A DNA stretch of 64,000 nucleotides, from assembly GCF_021298855.1 (NCBI RefSeq), contig NZ_JAJTHI010000002.1, positions 21,769 through 85,768 on the forward strand, written 5' to 3'. Made by a program: the position numbers and the translations under genes. The notes below the pieces were generated by a model. That model worked only from the letters and a program-made list of their open reading frames with translations, ran no database searches and was not told the origin of the DNA. Shown here piece after piece: positions 8,170 through 16,422 of this stretch. Each line of letters opens with the position of its first letter. Within the stretch, counting starts at the first letter, position 1. Source of the DNA: Gemmatimonas sp. (GTDB lineage: Bacteria > Gemmatimonadota > Gemmatimonadetes > Gemmatimonadales > Gemmatimonadaceae).

Positions 8170-11100
8170 TCACCCGCTGATGTTGATGGAGCGGTTGCCG
8201 GGGCCGCCGGGATCGCCCCCGACGCGCGGACGGTTGTGCGTGAGAGGTACCGGGAAGCCGAAGTTCCACCGGCTGTTCTTTCGTTGCTCGGTGGTGACGG
8301 CGCTGATGTTCAGGAGGAACGGCAGCAGCTCGCGCTGTTGCGGCTGCACGATGGGCTGCACGATGTCCACCTGCTCCCAGAAGATCGGCCAGTAGAGCTT
8401 CGTGGTGGCCTGCACGCTGTCGAGGGCCGCCTTGCCTGCCACGCCGTCTTTCTGTTCGGCGAGGAAACGGGCGAGCGGTACGTACAATGCGCGGACCTTG
8501 GCCGAGTACACACTGTCGGCGGTGAGGAGTTGCCCGATCTGCTCCTTGGTGAGGAACAGCGAGTCGCTCTCGGCCAGTAGCATGCGGTGCAAGTTCGAGG
8601 TGCGGCTCAGATACAGATCCGCAATCGAGTCTGCGCCGCGGCGTGTCCAGGTAACCTGCTTCGTCTGGGCATCACGCTGCTTCACCGGCTCGAGTGCGCG
8701 TCGCAGCGTCTGCAGGTCGTAGGGCACCGACAGGTCCATCTGCACGTCCACCACCACGCGGAAGGGGACACGCGAAAGGGTACGGAAGGCCCGCGTATCG
8801 CCGAAGCGCGGGTTCACATCGTAGCGGAAACGTGCGCTCTCGTTATCGAAGCCACGCGGCAGCAGCAGCACGGGGTCGGGCTGCGCCTGCGAGCCCCAGC
8901 CACGCAGCCCACTCGCGCCATGCAGCAGCTGGTCGAGCCCGGCCAGCGGGTTCTCGAACACCACGTTCATCTGCGCGCGGCGACCACGAATGCGCCCAAG
9001 ATTGGGCTGCAGCATGAGATTCATCTGCTGGGTCCATGGTCCGCGGCAGCTCATGCGCCCGGCGACACGCCCGGCCTGTGAGGTAAGGCACTCGCGCACG
9101 TTGGCGGGCGCCGAGGCCAGCAGCGCCTGCATCTGTGTCTGCGTGGCCGCATCGGCACCACCGCTCATCGTCGGAATGAACGCCCGGTCGTTGGCGCGAC
9201 CGTCACCGTTGATGTCGCCGCTGACCACGGGGGTGAACGGTGTCCCCGATTGCAGCCGCGTGAAGAGGGTAAGGGCACCAACCTTGGGAATGTCCACCCC
9301 GGTCTGAAAGAGGAAGGCGTGCCGCGCATCGTTGACGCCGGCGCCCCACTCTTTCTCTCGCGGGTCGCCGAAGGTGCCACCGTCGAACCCCCGGAACTGC
9401 TGACGCACCTGCTGCACGGTGTACGAGGCCGAGAACATGACCGGCGGTGGCCCGCGATGGCCACGGAAGATCTCCGGCTGCAGCGTGGTGGTGAGTTGCG
9501 TGCCGTAGCCACGCAGGTCACTCGTGCGCAATGCCACACGGCCGTAGCTGCTCGAGCGTCGTGAGTCGCGTGGGGACACCGCCCCCGATCCCGGGTCGAT
9601 GGACGCGCCCTGCACGAACATGGGACGATCGTTCTCGCTGGCCAACCGGAACACCGTGGCGCCGCGGAAGTTGGCGTCGAGGGTGCTGGGCTGCGACAGG
9701 TCGTACGAGGCGAGACCATCCAGCTTGAGCATCCACCCCTTCATGCTCGAGGCCCATCCCAGCGCCGCACGCCAGCTGCGCGGGACATCGAACGACGGGT
9801 CCACCAGGGTCACGCTCGGCGCACGCTCCACGAGACTGCCAGTGCCATCGAGACAGGCGCTGGGCAACGCGGTGCTCCCGCTCGCAAAGCCACGCCAGTC
9901 CGGCGCAGGAACCGTGGTGCCCACGCACGACAGCGAGAGCGTGCTGCCGGCAATACCGGCACCCACCATGGCGTCGGCCAGAGTGCCGGGGCGATAGAGG
10001 TCGCGGAACTCGCCAATGCCGCCGCGTACGATGCCCATGGTGTTGCGGTACCACGACCCCGTGTTGGTACCCATCTGGCCATTGCCGTTCTCGCGTGAAC
10101 GCGAGTAGGTGTACGAGAAGCCCACCCGCGGCGACACGCGCACCCGCGTGGGAGCCACCCCCGTGCGTACACCCAGCGCCTGTTCCAGTGCAGCGTTCTC
10201 GGGGGGCGTGTCGCCGAACCTGCTGCCTTCCAATCGCGCGCCCGAGAGCAGGCTGAACCAGCGATTGGGGTTCCACTGATGCGAGAAGGCCAGAGCGCCG
10301 TTGTACGCCAAGGCATGGCGTGACGGCTGCGTGAGCGTACGCTGATACGACGCGGGGCGGTTGGCGGCAAAGTCGGCCAACGACATGAAGGTGTACGCGC
10401 CGAGGGTATTCGGGCGTCCGTCCTGTGTGAGACCGTCCGCGCGCGCCCACGCCGATGTCTTGAAGCGATGCTTGCGCCCCTGGGCGTTCCACACCATCTC
10501 GTTCGCCGCTTCCACCGTCCAGCGCGTGTCGTCGGTGTCCAGGAACGGATTGCCCCCAAGCTGCAATGCCACCACGTCACTGGTTGCGGCGTCGCTGGCG
10601 GAGCGGGCCAGCACCGTGGCGCCGGGAAGCGACAGATAGGGTGTGCTGCGCTCGCGTACGCGGCTGGCCGCCACCCGGTTCTGCATGAGCGTGTAGTAGC
10701 CGCTGCCCACATAGCGACTTTGCAGCAACTGTCCGCCCACGGTCTGCTGCGACTGCTTGCCGCCGGCGCCGGGGCTGGTGAGGGGGCCGAAGCCCACGGC
10801 CCCTTCGGTGGTGGCCGATGCGAACGACGTGAGGGTAAGGGTGCGCAGCGTGTCGCGCACATCGTCGAGGCGCCCGAGCCAGGTGACGCTGTTCTGCACG
10901 CGTGACCCGGGAATGCCAGTGCCCGCCAGCGGCAAGCCCACCGTGCCGGCGATCTGCTGCGCGCGACGCGCCGAGTCGGGCGCCAGTCCGGCGCGAAGGA
11001 GCGCGTCATCGTTCGTACCGACCAGCGACGCCGGATCGCTTACCGTGCGCCCCACATCGAGCGCCACATTGTAGGTGAGGGCCCGCCGCACGAGTTCACC

Positions 11101-11988
11101 GTCGGCGCCGGCGCTGGAACGGAACCCGCCGCTGGTGATGCCGAGTGAGCGCCCCACGGCATCGGTGGCCTGCAACTGCGGCGCGTTGAGGGTGAGGAAC
11201 GCCGTGCGGTTCTGCGCATGGCGGTTGCCTGGCCCGAGGCGCACATCGATGTTGGCGCCGGCAAACCCCCCGCGTGTCGCATCGAAGGTGGCCCCGCTCA
11301 CGCGCACTTCGGCGCGCGCTGCACGCGGCAACCCGCCGGCGGGGAGCGCCATTCCATTGAGCGTGGTCAGGTTGGATGCCGCGCTGGCGCCCAGCATGCT
11401 GGGGCCATTCGGGGTCACGGTGACGCCGGGCATGGTGGCGGCAATCATGCCAAGATTGCCCGCCACATTGGGGCTCACGCGTCCCTCGACGCCCTGGTCG
11501 TACTGTTCGGCGGCGCCGACCTCACGCTCGTACGGACTGGCCACGCTCGCCACGGCGCGCTCCGGTCGGTTGGCGTTCACCTTGACCGCGACCAGCAGGG
11601 CGAGATCGCGGCCAAGCGTGAAATCGGCGACGAGTTCACGTTCGCTGCCCACCCGCTCGACCCGGCGTCGTGCCGGCCGGAAACCGGCGAAGGAGACGTG
11701 CACGAGATAATCACCGGTCCCGGGATCGAAGCGCAGACTGTAGCGCCCGGCCGAGTCGGTCATGGTGGAGAGCACGAGGCGGTCGGGGCCGCGGGTGATG
11801 CTGACCGCTGCCCCACGGACTACGCGCGCCGAGTCATCCACCACGCGGCCGCGCACGATGTCGGCACCTTGCGCTTGGAGCGTTCCGGGGAGCAGCACGA
11901 GGAGTGCGAGCAGCGCGACGAGGTGCACGCGACGCGACGGGCGACGGCCGTCCGGTGAGCAATGTGCGAAGGGGACGGTCATGACCAT
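8170..11988 (-). CDS. Oar-like TonB-dependent outer-membrane receptor
   Basis: A protein of about 1,272 residues with a signal peptide (LVALLALLVLLPGTLQAQG), an N-terminal carboxypeptidase-regulatory-like domain (IVRGRVVDDSARVVRGAAVS), a plug (MPGVTVTPNGPSMLGASAAS) and a long beta-barrel, the layout of Oar-type receptors. Oar proteins take up or export unknown, often peptide-related, substrates across the outer membrane. Near the C-terminus about 130 residues are predicted helical and include LFLTKEQIGQLL, resembling the LTxxQ motif of Spy/CpxP chaperones, before the final strands. Starts at 11988 and 11982 are both possible. It converges on the plug-only gene with 8 bases between stops. Confidence 0.88.
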   Translation of the reverse strand: MVMTVPFAHCSPDGRRPSRRVHLVALLALLVLLPGTLQAQGADIVRGRVVDDSARVVRGAAVSITRGPDRLVLSTMTDSAGRYSLRFDPGTGDYLVHVSFAGFRPARRRVERVGSERELVADFTLGRDLALLVAVKVNANRPERAVASVASPYEREVGAAEQYDQGVEGRVSPNVAGNLGMIAATMPGVTVTPNGPSMLGASAASNLTTLNGMALPAGGLPRAARAEVRVSGATFDATRGGFAGANIDVRLGPGNRHAQNRTAFLTLNAPQLQATDAVGRSLGITSGGFRSSAGADGELVRRALTYNVALDVGRTVSDPASLVGTNDDALLRAGLAPDSARRAQQIAGTVGLPLAGTGIPGSRVQNSVTWLGRLDDVRDTLRTLTLTSFASATTEGAVGFGPLTSPGAGGKQSQQTVGGQLLQSRYVGSGYYTLMQNRVAASRVRERSTPYLSLPGATVLARSASDAATSDVVALQLGGNPFLDTDDTRWTVEAANEMVWNAQGRKHRFKTSAWARADGLTQDGRPNTLGAYTFMSLADFAANRPASYQRTLTQPSRHALAYNGALAFSHQWNPNRWFSLLSGARLEGSRFGDTPPENAALEQALGVRTGVAPTRVRVSPRVGFSYTYSRSRENGNGQMGTNTGSWYRNTMGIVRGGIGEFRDLYRPGTLADAMVGAGIAGSTLSLSCVGTTVPAPDWRGFASGSTALPSACLDGTGSLVERAPSVTLVDPSFDVPRSWRAALGWASSMKGWMLKLDGLASYDLSQPSTLDANFRGATVFRLASENDRPMFVQGASIDPGSGAVSPRDSRRSSSYGRVALRTSDLRGYGTQLTTTLQPEIFRGHRGPPPVMFSASYTVQQVRQQFRGFDGGTFGDPREKEWGAGVNDARHAFLFQTGVDIPKVGALTLFTRLQSGTPFTPVVSGDINGDGRANDRAFIPTMSGGADAATQTQMQALLASAPANVRECLTSQAGRVAGRMSCRGPWTQQMNLMLQPNLGRIRGRRAQMNVVFENPLAGLDQLLHGASGLRGWGSQAQPDPVLLLPRGFDNESARFRYDVNPRFGDTRAFRTLSRVPFRVVVDVQMDLSVPYDLQTLRRALEPVKQRDAQTKQVTWTRRGADSIADLYLSRTSNLHRMLLAESDSLFLTKEQIGQLLTADSVYSAKVRALYVPLARFLAEQKDGVAGKAALDSVQATTKLYWPIFWEQVDIVQPIVQPQQRELLPFLLNISAVTTEQRKNSRWNFGFPVPLTHNRPRVGGDPGGPGNRSINISG

Positions 11989-12113
11989 GGTAGAAGGCGC
12001 AATGCAGGACGATGGAGCACAGCCCATACGACGTCACGTCGTCGCAATTGGTTGCAGCACCTGCGATGAGAGGCCTGCATTGACCGGGGCGTCGCCGCCG
12101 ACGAGCATTGGAG

Positions 12114-12920
12114 ATGGGCGTTTCCCGGGCACTCCACCGTCGGGCTCGGCCGTGGCGCGTGCCGAGGCCATGGGCCGCAGGGCTGCTGGTCTGTGTGCTG
12201 ATGCCGTGCGCCCTGAGCGCGCAGGTCGTGCCACGCCCGCCGGCGGCGCCCGCCGCGCCGGTGCTGCCGCCGCGGGTGCTGCCTGGGGATGCGTCGCTGC
12301 GCCCGCTGCCGTCGCTGCACGATTCGGTGCGCTACACGCTCACCATGTACCGGGATGCCGACGAGATTCCGGTGGGGCGTCTCACGGAACTGTGGCGCAC
12401 CGACAGTGCGAGCGGCACGCCGTTGGTGCTGCGCGTGCAGCGACTGCAGCGCAACACGATGCAGCTCATCGACTCCACGTGGACCGATGCGCGCACGCTG
12501 GCGCCGCGCGCCCGTCGCTCGCTGCAGCAGAACCGTCGCGTGCTGCTCGAGTTCAACGGGGCGCGGGTGAAGGGATCACTTGCGCCGCTCGACGCACCGC
12601 CGGTGCCGGTGGATACGACCCTGCGCCTCGCCCCCTTCGACGCCGGCAACTGGGAGCTCGTGCTGCGCGCGCTGCCGCTGGCCACCGGGTATGCCGCGCG
12701 TTTGCCGGTGTACGACCTCGACGGCGGACTGCGCGAGTATCTGGTGCAGGTGACCGGCCAGACCACCATGCAGGAGGAAGCCGCGCACGTGGTGGTGCTC
12801 ACCCTCGCCCGCAATCGCGAGTCGGTGGTCTGGGTGAGCGTGCACTCCGGTCAGGTGCTGCAGATCGAAACGATGCTGGGCGAGACGACCATGCTGCGGC
12901 AGGTGCGCGTGCGCCCCTGA
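12114..12920 (+). CDS. Secreted protein of unknown function
   Basis: A 268-residue protein with an Arg-rich start, a hydrophobic signal (WAAGLLVCVLMPCALSAQ) and a proline-rich linker. The mature domain is rich in beta-strand pattern (SVRYTLTMYRDADEIPVGRL ... QVLQIETMLGETTMLRQVRV). The closing strand pattern recalls the DUF3108 family of periplasmic proteins, but this is a loose resemblance. The ATG at 12114 is used; a TTG two codons upstream is possible. It is divergent from the Oar-like receptor across 125 bases. No catalytic motif is seen. Confidence 0.65.
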   Translation: MGVSRALHRRARPWRVPRPWAAGLLVCVLMPCALSAQVVPRPPAAPAAPVLPPRVLPGDASLRPLPSLHDSVRYTLTMYRDADEIPVGRLTELWRTDSASGTPLVLRVQRLQRNTMQLIDSTWTDARTLAPRARRSLQQNRRVLLEFNGARVKGSLAPLDAPPVPVDTTLRLAPFDAGNWELVLRALPLATGYAARLPVYDLDGGLREYLVQVTGQTTMQEEAAHVVVLTLARNRESVVWVSVHSGQVLQIETMLGETTMLRQVRVRP

Positions 12921-12932
12921 CGTGGTCCGGCC

Positions 12933-13697
12933 TCAGAATGTGCGGCCAATCTCGAACACGATCCCGTCGCCGCGGGTCCCCGGCGCGTTGGCCAGCTTGT
13001 AGCCGAGGATGACGACGGTCTTGCCGCGGTGGTAGTTGAAGCCCGGCACGAAGTCGGCAAACTCATGCTGCCCGGCCCACCACTCCCCCAGCAGCGTGAC
13101 GTCGTGCAGCGCGTGCCCGAGTGCTCCGGGCAGGGCGGCCAGCGGTTGTTCGAAGCTGCCCATGAAGTGGGTGGTGGCCTTGCCGAACATGGCCTTGGGC
13201 CCGTCACTCACCCCGGCCATGAGGCGGGTGCGCAGCACGGGCAGCCGCACGCTCGATTGCAGGTAGCTCCACACCCCCACTCGCTCGCCGCGCAGCGGGA
13301 TGGCCACCATCTGCCCCGCGCCCACCTTGGCCTCCCACTGGGGTGCTCGCCTGGCCAGCCCGGGGATGTCGGCGGCCCCCTTCCAGCCGACGCCCAGGGT
13401 GGCGAGCCGTTTGAGGGGGGTCCCGATGTTGTAGGCGGTCACGGCGAGTTCGACATGCTTGGTCACTCCGTAGGTGACGAAGTGGGTGGTCTGCCAGAAG
13501 CTGGTGTCGCCCCACGTCCGGACTTGGGACTCGTGCAGGGCAAACACCCGACCCTTGGGTGTCTGGTCTACCGATGGCGCGTTGATGACTGTCTGCTGTG
13601 CGTATATGGGCGCTGTGAATGTCGCGAATGCGAGGGCAAGGGCGAGCGCGCGCAGCAGGCGGGACACCCTGGGGCGTGAGAGCGAACCAAGCAGCAT
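12933..13697 (-). CDS. Putative outer-membrane beta-barrel protein under manganese riboswitch control
   Basis: A 254-residue protein with a clear signal peptide (LLRALALALAFATFTAPIYA) and a mature chain of alternating polar/aromatic strands (THFVTYGVTKHVELAVTAYN, VWSYLQSSVRLPVLRT). It ends in Phe (DGIVFEIGRTF), as outer-membrane barrels usually do. I do not recognise a named family. The ATG at 13697 sits 83 bases downstream of a yybP-ykoY aptamer on the same strand, so expression should respond to Mn2+. Known members of that regulon are inner-membrane exporters (MntP, TerC, P-type ATPases); an outer-membrane partner for metal release or envelope stress is therefore a reasonable but unproven idea. 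Confidence 0.75.
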   Translation of the reverse strand: MLLGSLSRPRVSRLLRALALALAFATFTAPIYAQQTVINAPSVDQTPKGRVFALHESQVRTWGDTSFWQTTHFVTYGVTKHVELAVTAYNIGTPLKRLATLGVGWKGAADIPGLARRAPQWEAKVGAGQMVAIPLRGERVGVWSYLQSSVRLPVLRTRLMAGVSDGPKAMFGKATTHFMGSFEQPLAALPGALGHALHDVTLLGEWWAGQHEFADFVPGFNYHRGKTVVILGYKLANAPGTRGDGIVFEIGRTF

Positions 13698-13757
13698 GGG
13701 GCAATGGGCGAGGCGTGAGCGAACAACGCCATGGACGCCACTGTGGGAGGCGCGACG

Positions 13758-13787
13758 GACCACGGCACGAATGGACGTGCGGTGGTC
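13758..13787 (-). promoter_or_regulatory. Alternative hairpin overlapping the riboswitch P1 strand
   Basis: On the minus strand GACCAC-C-GCACG pairs with CGUGC-C-GUGGUC (6 + 5 bp around a C-C mismatch, loop UCCAUU). Its first bases, GACCACC, are the 3' strand of the aptamer's P1 helix, so the two helices exclude each other. This is how expression platforms work. No U tract follows, so control may be Rho-dependent or through message folding rather than an intrinsic terminator. Confidence 0.6.
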
Positions 13788-13908
13788 TCGCGCGCTGCGG
13801 GGCTCTGTCGAGTCAATCCGCAGGTGGGCAACCGGAGGCCAGTGGCCTCGTATTGACGATTGCCCGCTTCGCCGGCGCTGCCGGCGAATGGCTACTCCCC
13901 AACCAACG
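13781..13908 (-). ncRNA. yybP-ykoY manganese riboswitch aptamer
   Basis: Read on the minus strand, the conserved L1 box GGGGAGUAGC (13900-13891) is followed by a 9-bp P2 hairpin (UUCGCCGGC/GCCGGCGAA). P3 comes next (GGGCAA/UUGCCC), enclosing the conserved L3 UCGUCAAUACG (13859-13849), a P3b hairpin (AGGCC-ACU-GGCCU) and CCGG. Then come P4 (CUGCGG/CCGCAG) and the closing GCGAGACC. Sequence boxes and helix order match the Mn2+-sensing yybP-ykoY class. It starts at the predicted transcription start and lies 5' of the 254-residue outer-membrane-type gene. Members of this class switch expression on when Mn2+ is abundant. Confidence 0.95.
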
Positions 13909-13915
13909 GCGGGGG

Positions 13916-13944
13916 AACCTAGAACGTCCGGTCCCGTGCGTCAA
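13916..13944 (-). promoter_or_regulatory. Sigma70-type promoter for the riboswitch transcript
   Basis: TTGACG (13944-13939), a 17-base spacer and TAGGTT (13921-13916) on the minus strand. The predicted start, about 13910, coincides with the 5' strand of the aptamer's P1 helix. Confidence 0.75.
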
Positions 13945-13983
13945 CGGGTCCGGGCTGTCACGCTGCTGGCCCCGGGACCGCTG

Positions 13984-14421
13984 CTACATCGGCCGACGCA
14001 CGATCACGCCAATGACGATGAAGAAGAGCAGGATGGTGGGGACCTCGTTGATCCACCGACAGGCCGACTCACTGAGGAAGTAGTCCTTCGCCAGAAATCG
14101 CTTGCGGGTATACGACGAGAAGCCGTGATAGCCGAGCAGGAACACGATGGCGCCCAGCTTCATGTGCATCCATGGCATCGTGAGCAGCGCCGGCTGCAGG
14201 TAGAGCATGGTGGCACCCAGTCCGATGGACACGAGCATGGCGGGCATCATGATGCCGCGCAGCAGACGACGCTCCATGACCTCGAGCGTGGCGGTCACCG
14301 CCGGCTCGTCACGCTTCTGCACGTGGTAGACGTACAGGCGGAAGATGTAGAAAAGCCCCGCGTACCAGGCGATGACCGCGATGACGTGGAACGCCTTGAT
14401 CCAGAGATAGTGGGCAGCCAT
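13984..14421 (-). CDS. hemJ: Protoporphyrinogen oxidase HemJ
   Basis: A 145-residue membrane protein with four hydrophobic segments, the usual HemJ length. The family's essential histidine (His12 in KAFHVIAVIAWYAGLFY) and lysine (Lys88 in WMHMKLGAIVFLLGYH) are present. HemJ oxidises protoporphyrinogen IX to protoporphyrin IX, the last common step before heme and bacteriochlorophyll diverge. The ATG at 14421 lies five bases after the stop of the BchJ-like gene, in line with a bchE-hemN-bchJ-hemJ transcription unit serving tetrapyrrole synthesis. Confidence 0.93.
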   Translation of the reverse strand: MAAHYLWIKAFHVIAVIAWYAGLFYIFRLYVYHVQKRDEPAVTATLEVMERRLLRGIMMPAMLVSIGLGATMLYLQPALLTMPWMHMKLGAIVFLLGYHGFSSYTRKRFLAKDYFLSESACRWINEVPTILLFFIVIGVIVRRPM

Positions 14422-14426
14422 GCCGC

Positions 14427-15080
14427 CTAAGATATCCCGGTGACCTCGAAGCGGCAGCAGTGACCGCCCTGCGCCTGGCACTCCACTTCCCGCACGGTGG
14501 CGTGCGGCGTGATCAGGGTGCGAATGAGGCGGGCGAAGGTGCCGGCGTAGAAGTCGCAGACGGGGAGGGTGGTGACCATGTCGCGGCACATCGCGCAGTC
14601 GTGGAAGGTGAGCTGCGCGCCCTGACGGGAGGTGGTCACGGTGAAGCGGCCGCTGCCGGCGAAGGTCCACGCGTTGGCGCGCATGGCCGCCAGCAGCAGC
14701 CGGAGTCCGGCCTGCCGGGGCAGCCATCGCATGAGCCACTGCGCCGGCCGCGGGATGCGGTGCGCCATGAGGTAGTCGGCGGTCCGCCGGCCGGCTTCGT
14801 GCAGCAGCCGGGCACCGGGACGCTCGCCCAGCTCGCGCATGACGGCGCGCACGAACGCCTGGGCTTCGCGTTCGTCCACCATGGCCCGCGGCAGCGCCCC
14901 CAACGCATACCCGGTGCTGGTGAAGAGCAGACGGGCCGCCGCCGACTCGCCACAGCGGTCGCGCAGCACCTGCGCGAGCTGGATGATGGTATTGGGGCCG
15001 ATGCGCGCCACCGGCGCCTCGGCCATGACCACACCGGTCACCGCCGTGTCAGACGGCGCGGGAAAAGCGGCGTGTGCCAT
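14427..15080 (-). CDS. bchJ: BchJ-like V4R-domain protein of bacteriochlorophyll synthesis
   Basis: A protein of about 217 residues with a C-terminal V4R domain: WTFAGSGRFTVTT, CRDMVTTLPVCDFYAGTF and CQAQGGHCCRFEV. BchJ was named a 4-vinyl reductase but is now viewed as an accessory factor of divinyl/monovinyl (bacterio)chlorophyllide supply. The start at 15080 is favoured over ATGs at 15101 and 15026 because GGAG lies about 7 bases upstream. It overlaps the end of hemN by 32 bases, suggesting coupling. It belongs with bchE and hemN just upstream. Confidence 0.85.
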   Translation of the reverse strand: MAHAAFPAPSDTAVTGVVMAEAPVARIGPNTIIQLAQVLRDRCGESAAARLLFTSTGYALGALPRAMVDEREAQAFVRAVMRELGERPGARLLHEAGRRTADYLMAHRIPRPAQWLMRWLPRQAGLRLLLAAMRANAWTFAGSGRFTVTTSRQGAQLTFHDCAMCRDMVTTLPVCDFYAGTFARLIRTLITPHATVREVECQAQGGHCCRFEVTGIS

Positions 15081-16422
15081 CGGCCGCTCCGCGATAGGCA
15101 TCGAGAGGGAAGGCGAGATTGCGCAGGAAGAAGCGCCCCAGCGGGGTCACGGTGAGGCGATCGGACTCGAAGCACACCAGCCCATCGGCCGCGCACTGCT
15201 CATAGGCATCCACGAGCGGCTCGATGTCGCCGGGAAACAGGTCGAAGGGGAGCTCGGCGTTGCACATGAGGTGCGCAATCGCGGTGCCGCGCTGGCGATC
15301 GTCGTCGCTCATGACATGGCCACGCGCGATGGGCAGCCGATGCGCGTCGATCTCCCGCTGCCACGGCCCCAGGTCGGCGGCATTCTGCGCGAACCAGCCG
15401 TCGATCTCCGAGATGGAACTCGTGCCGATGCCCAACAGGTGCTCACCGCTGCGCGTGGTGTAGCCCATGAAGTTGCGGTGCAGCCGTCCGGCATCGGCGG
15501 CGAGCGACAGCGGATCTTCGGGGCGTGCGAAGTGATCGATGCCGATCCATCGGTACCCGCCGTTGGTGAAGCGACGCACGGCATCGCGGAAGAGTGCAAA
15601 CCGCTCGCTGGCGCGCGGCAGCGTACTCTCCTCGATGCGCTTCTGGTGCGCCTTCATCCAGGGAACGTGCGCGTAACCAAAACAGGCCACGCGATCGGGG
15701 GCCATGGACAGCGCCGTCTCGATGGTGCGCGAGAAGCTGCCGGGGGTCTGCCGTGGCAGCCCGTAGATGAGGTCGAGGTTGAGGCTGGCGAACCCCTCGG
15801 TGCGCGCCAGCTCGACCATGTCCCGTACCATACTCACCGGTTGCACCCGGCCGATCGCTTCCTGCACCGCCTCATCGACATCCTGCACGCCGTAGCTGAT
15901 GCGGGAGAAGCCGAGCTGCCGGAAGGTGCGCAGCTGTTCCCGCGTCACGAGCCGTGGGTCGGCTTCCACCGAACATTCGGTGCGCGCATCGATGCCGAAG
16001 GTGTCCTGCAGCCGGGCGAACAGCTGCTCGCACTGCCGATCGGTGAGAAAGTTGGGCGTGCCGCCTCCCCAGTGCATCTCGCACACGTGCGCACGCTCGC
16101 CCATGGCGTTGGCGAGCATGTCGAGCTCGCGATAGAGCCGCGTGAGGTAGCGGTCCACGACCTCGGCGCGCGTGGTCACCGTGGCGTTGCAGCCGCAGTA
16201 GAGACAGCGCGACGCGCAGAAGGGGAGGTGCACATACAGGGCGAGTGGCGCCGCGCTGGTGCCGAGCACCGCGAGATGCCCCGCCCACGCCGCGTGATCG
16301 AACGCGCCGCGCCAGTCGGGCACGGCCGGGTAGCTGGTATAGCGGGGACCGGGCACATCGTAACGGCTGAGCAGCGCCGGGGTGACCTCCGGCACGCTCA
16401 CGAACGCCCCATCAGCACGCAC
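15049..16422 (-). CDS. hemN: Oxygen-independent coproporphyrinogen III oxidase
   Basis: A 457-residue radical-SAM enzyme converting coproporphyrinogen III to protoporphyrinogen IX without oxygen. The cluster motif [10 protein letters not shown] gives Cys69, 73, 76 and 78 (the CxxxCxxCxC form of true HemN), with [13 protein letters not shown] and the HemN C-terminal domain after it. The start is a GTG at 16422: a strong GAGGAGG lies six bases upstream, while the nearby ATG runs into a stop after four codons. The gene overlaps the end of bchE by 11 bases. In this setting it supplies anaerobic or microaerobic porphyrin for bacteriochlorophyll. Confidence 0.95.
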   Translation of the reverse strand: MRADGAFVSVPEVTPALLSRYDVPGPRYTSYPAVPDWRGAFDHAAWAGHLAVLGTSAAPLALYVHLPFCASRCLYCGCNATVTTRAEVVDRYLTRLYRELDMLANAMGERAHVCEMHWGGGTPNFLTDRQCEQLFARLQDTFGIDARTECSVEADPRLVTREQLRTFRQLGFSRISYGVQDVDEAVQEAIGRVQPVSMVRDMVELARTEGFASLNLDLIYGLPRQTPGSFSRTIETALSMAPDRVACFGYAHVPWMKAHQKRIEESTLPRASERFALFRDAVRRFTNGGYRWIGIDHFARPEDPLSLAADAGRLHRNFMGYTTRSGEHLLGIGTSSISEIDGWFAQNAADLGPWQREIDAHRLPIARGHVMSDDDRQRGTAIAHLMCNAELPFDLFPGDIEPLVDAYEQCAADGLVCFESDRLTVTPLGRFFLRNLAFPLDAYRGAADGTRRFSRAV

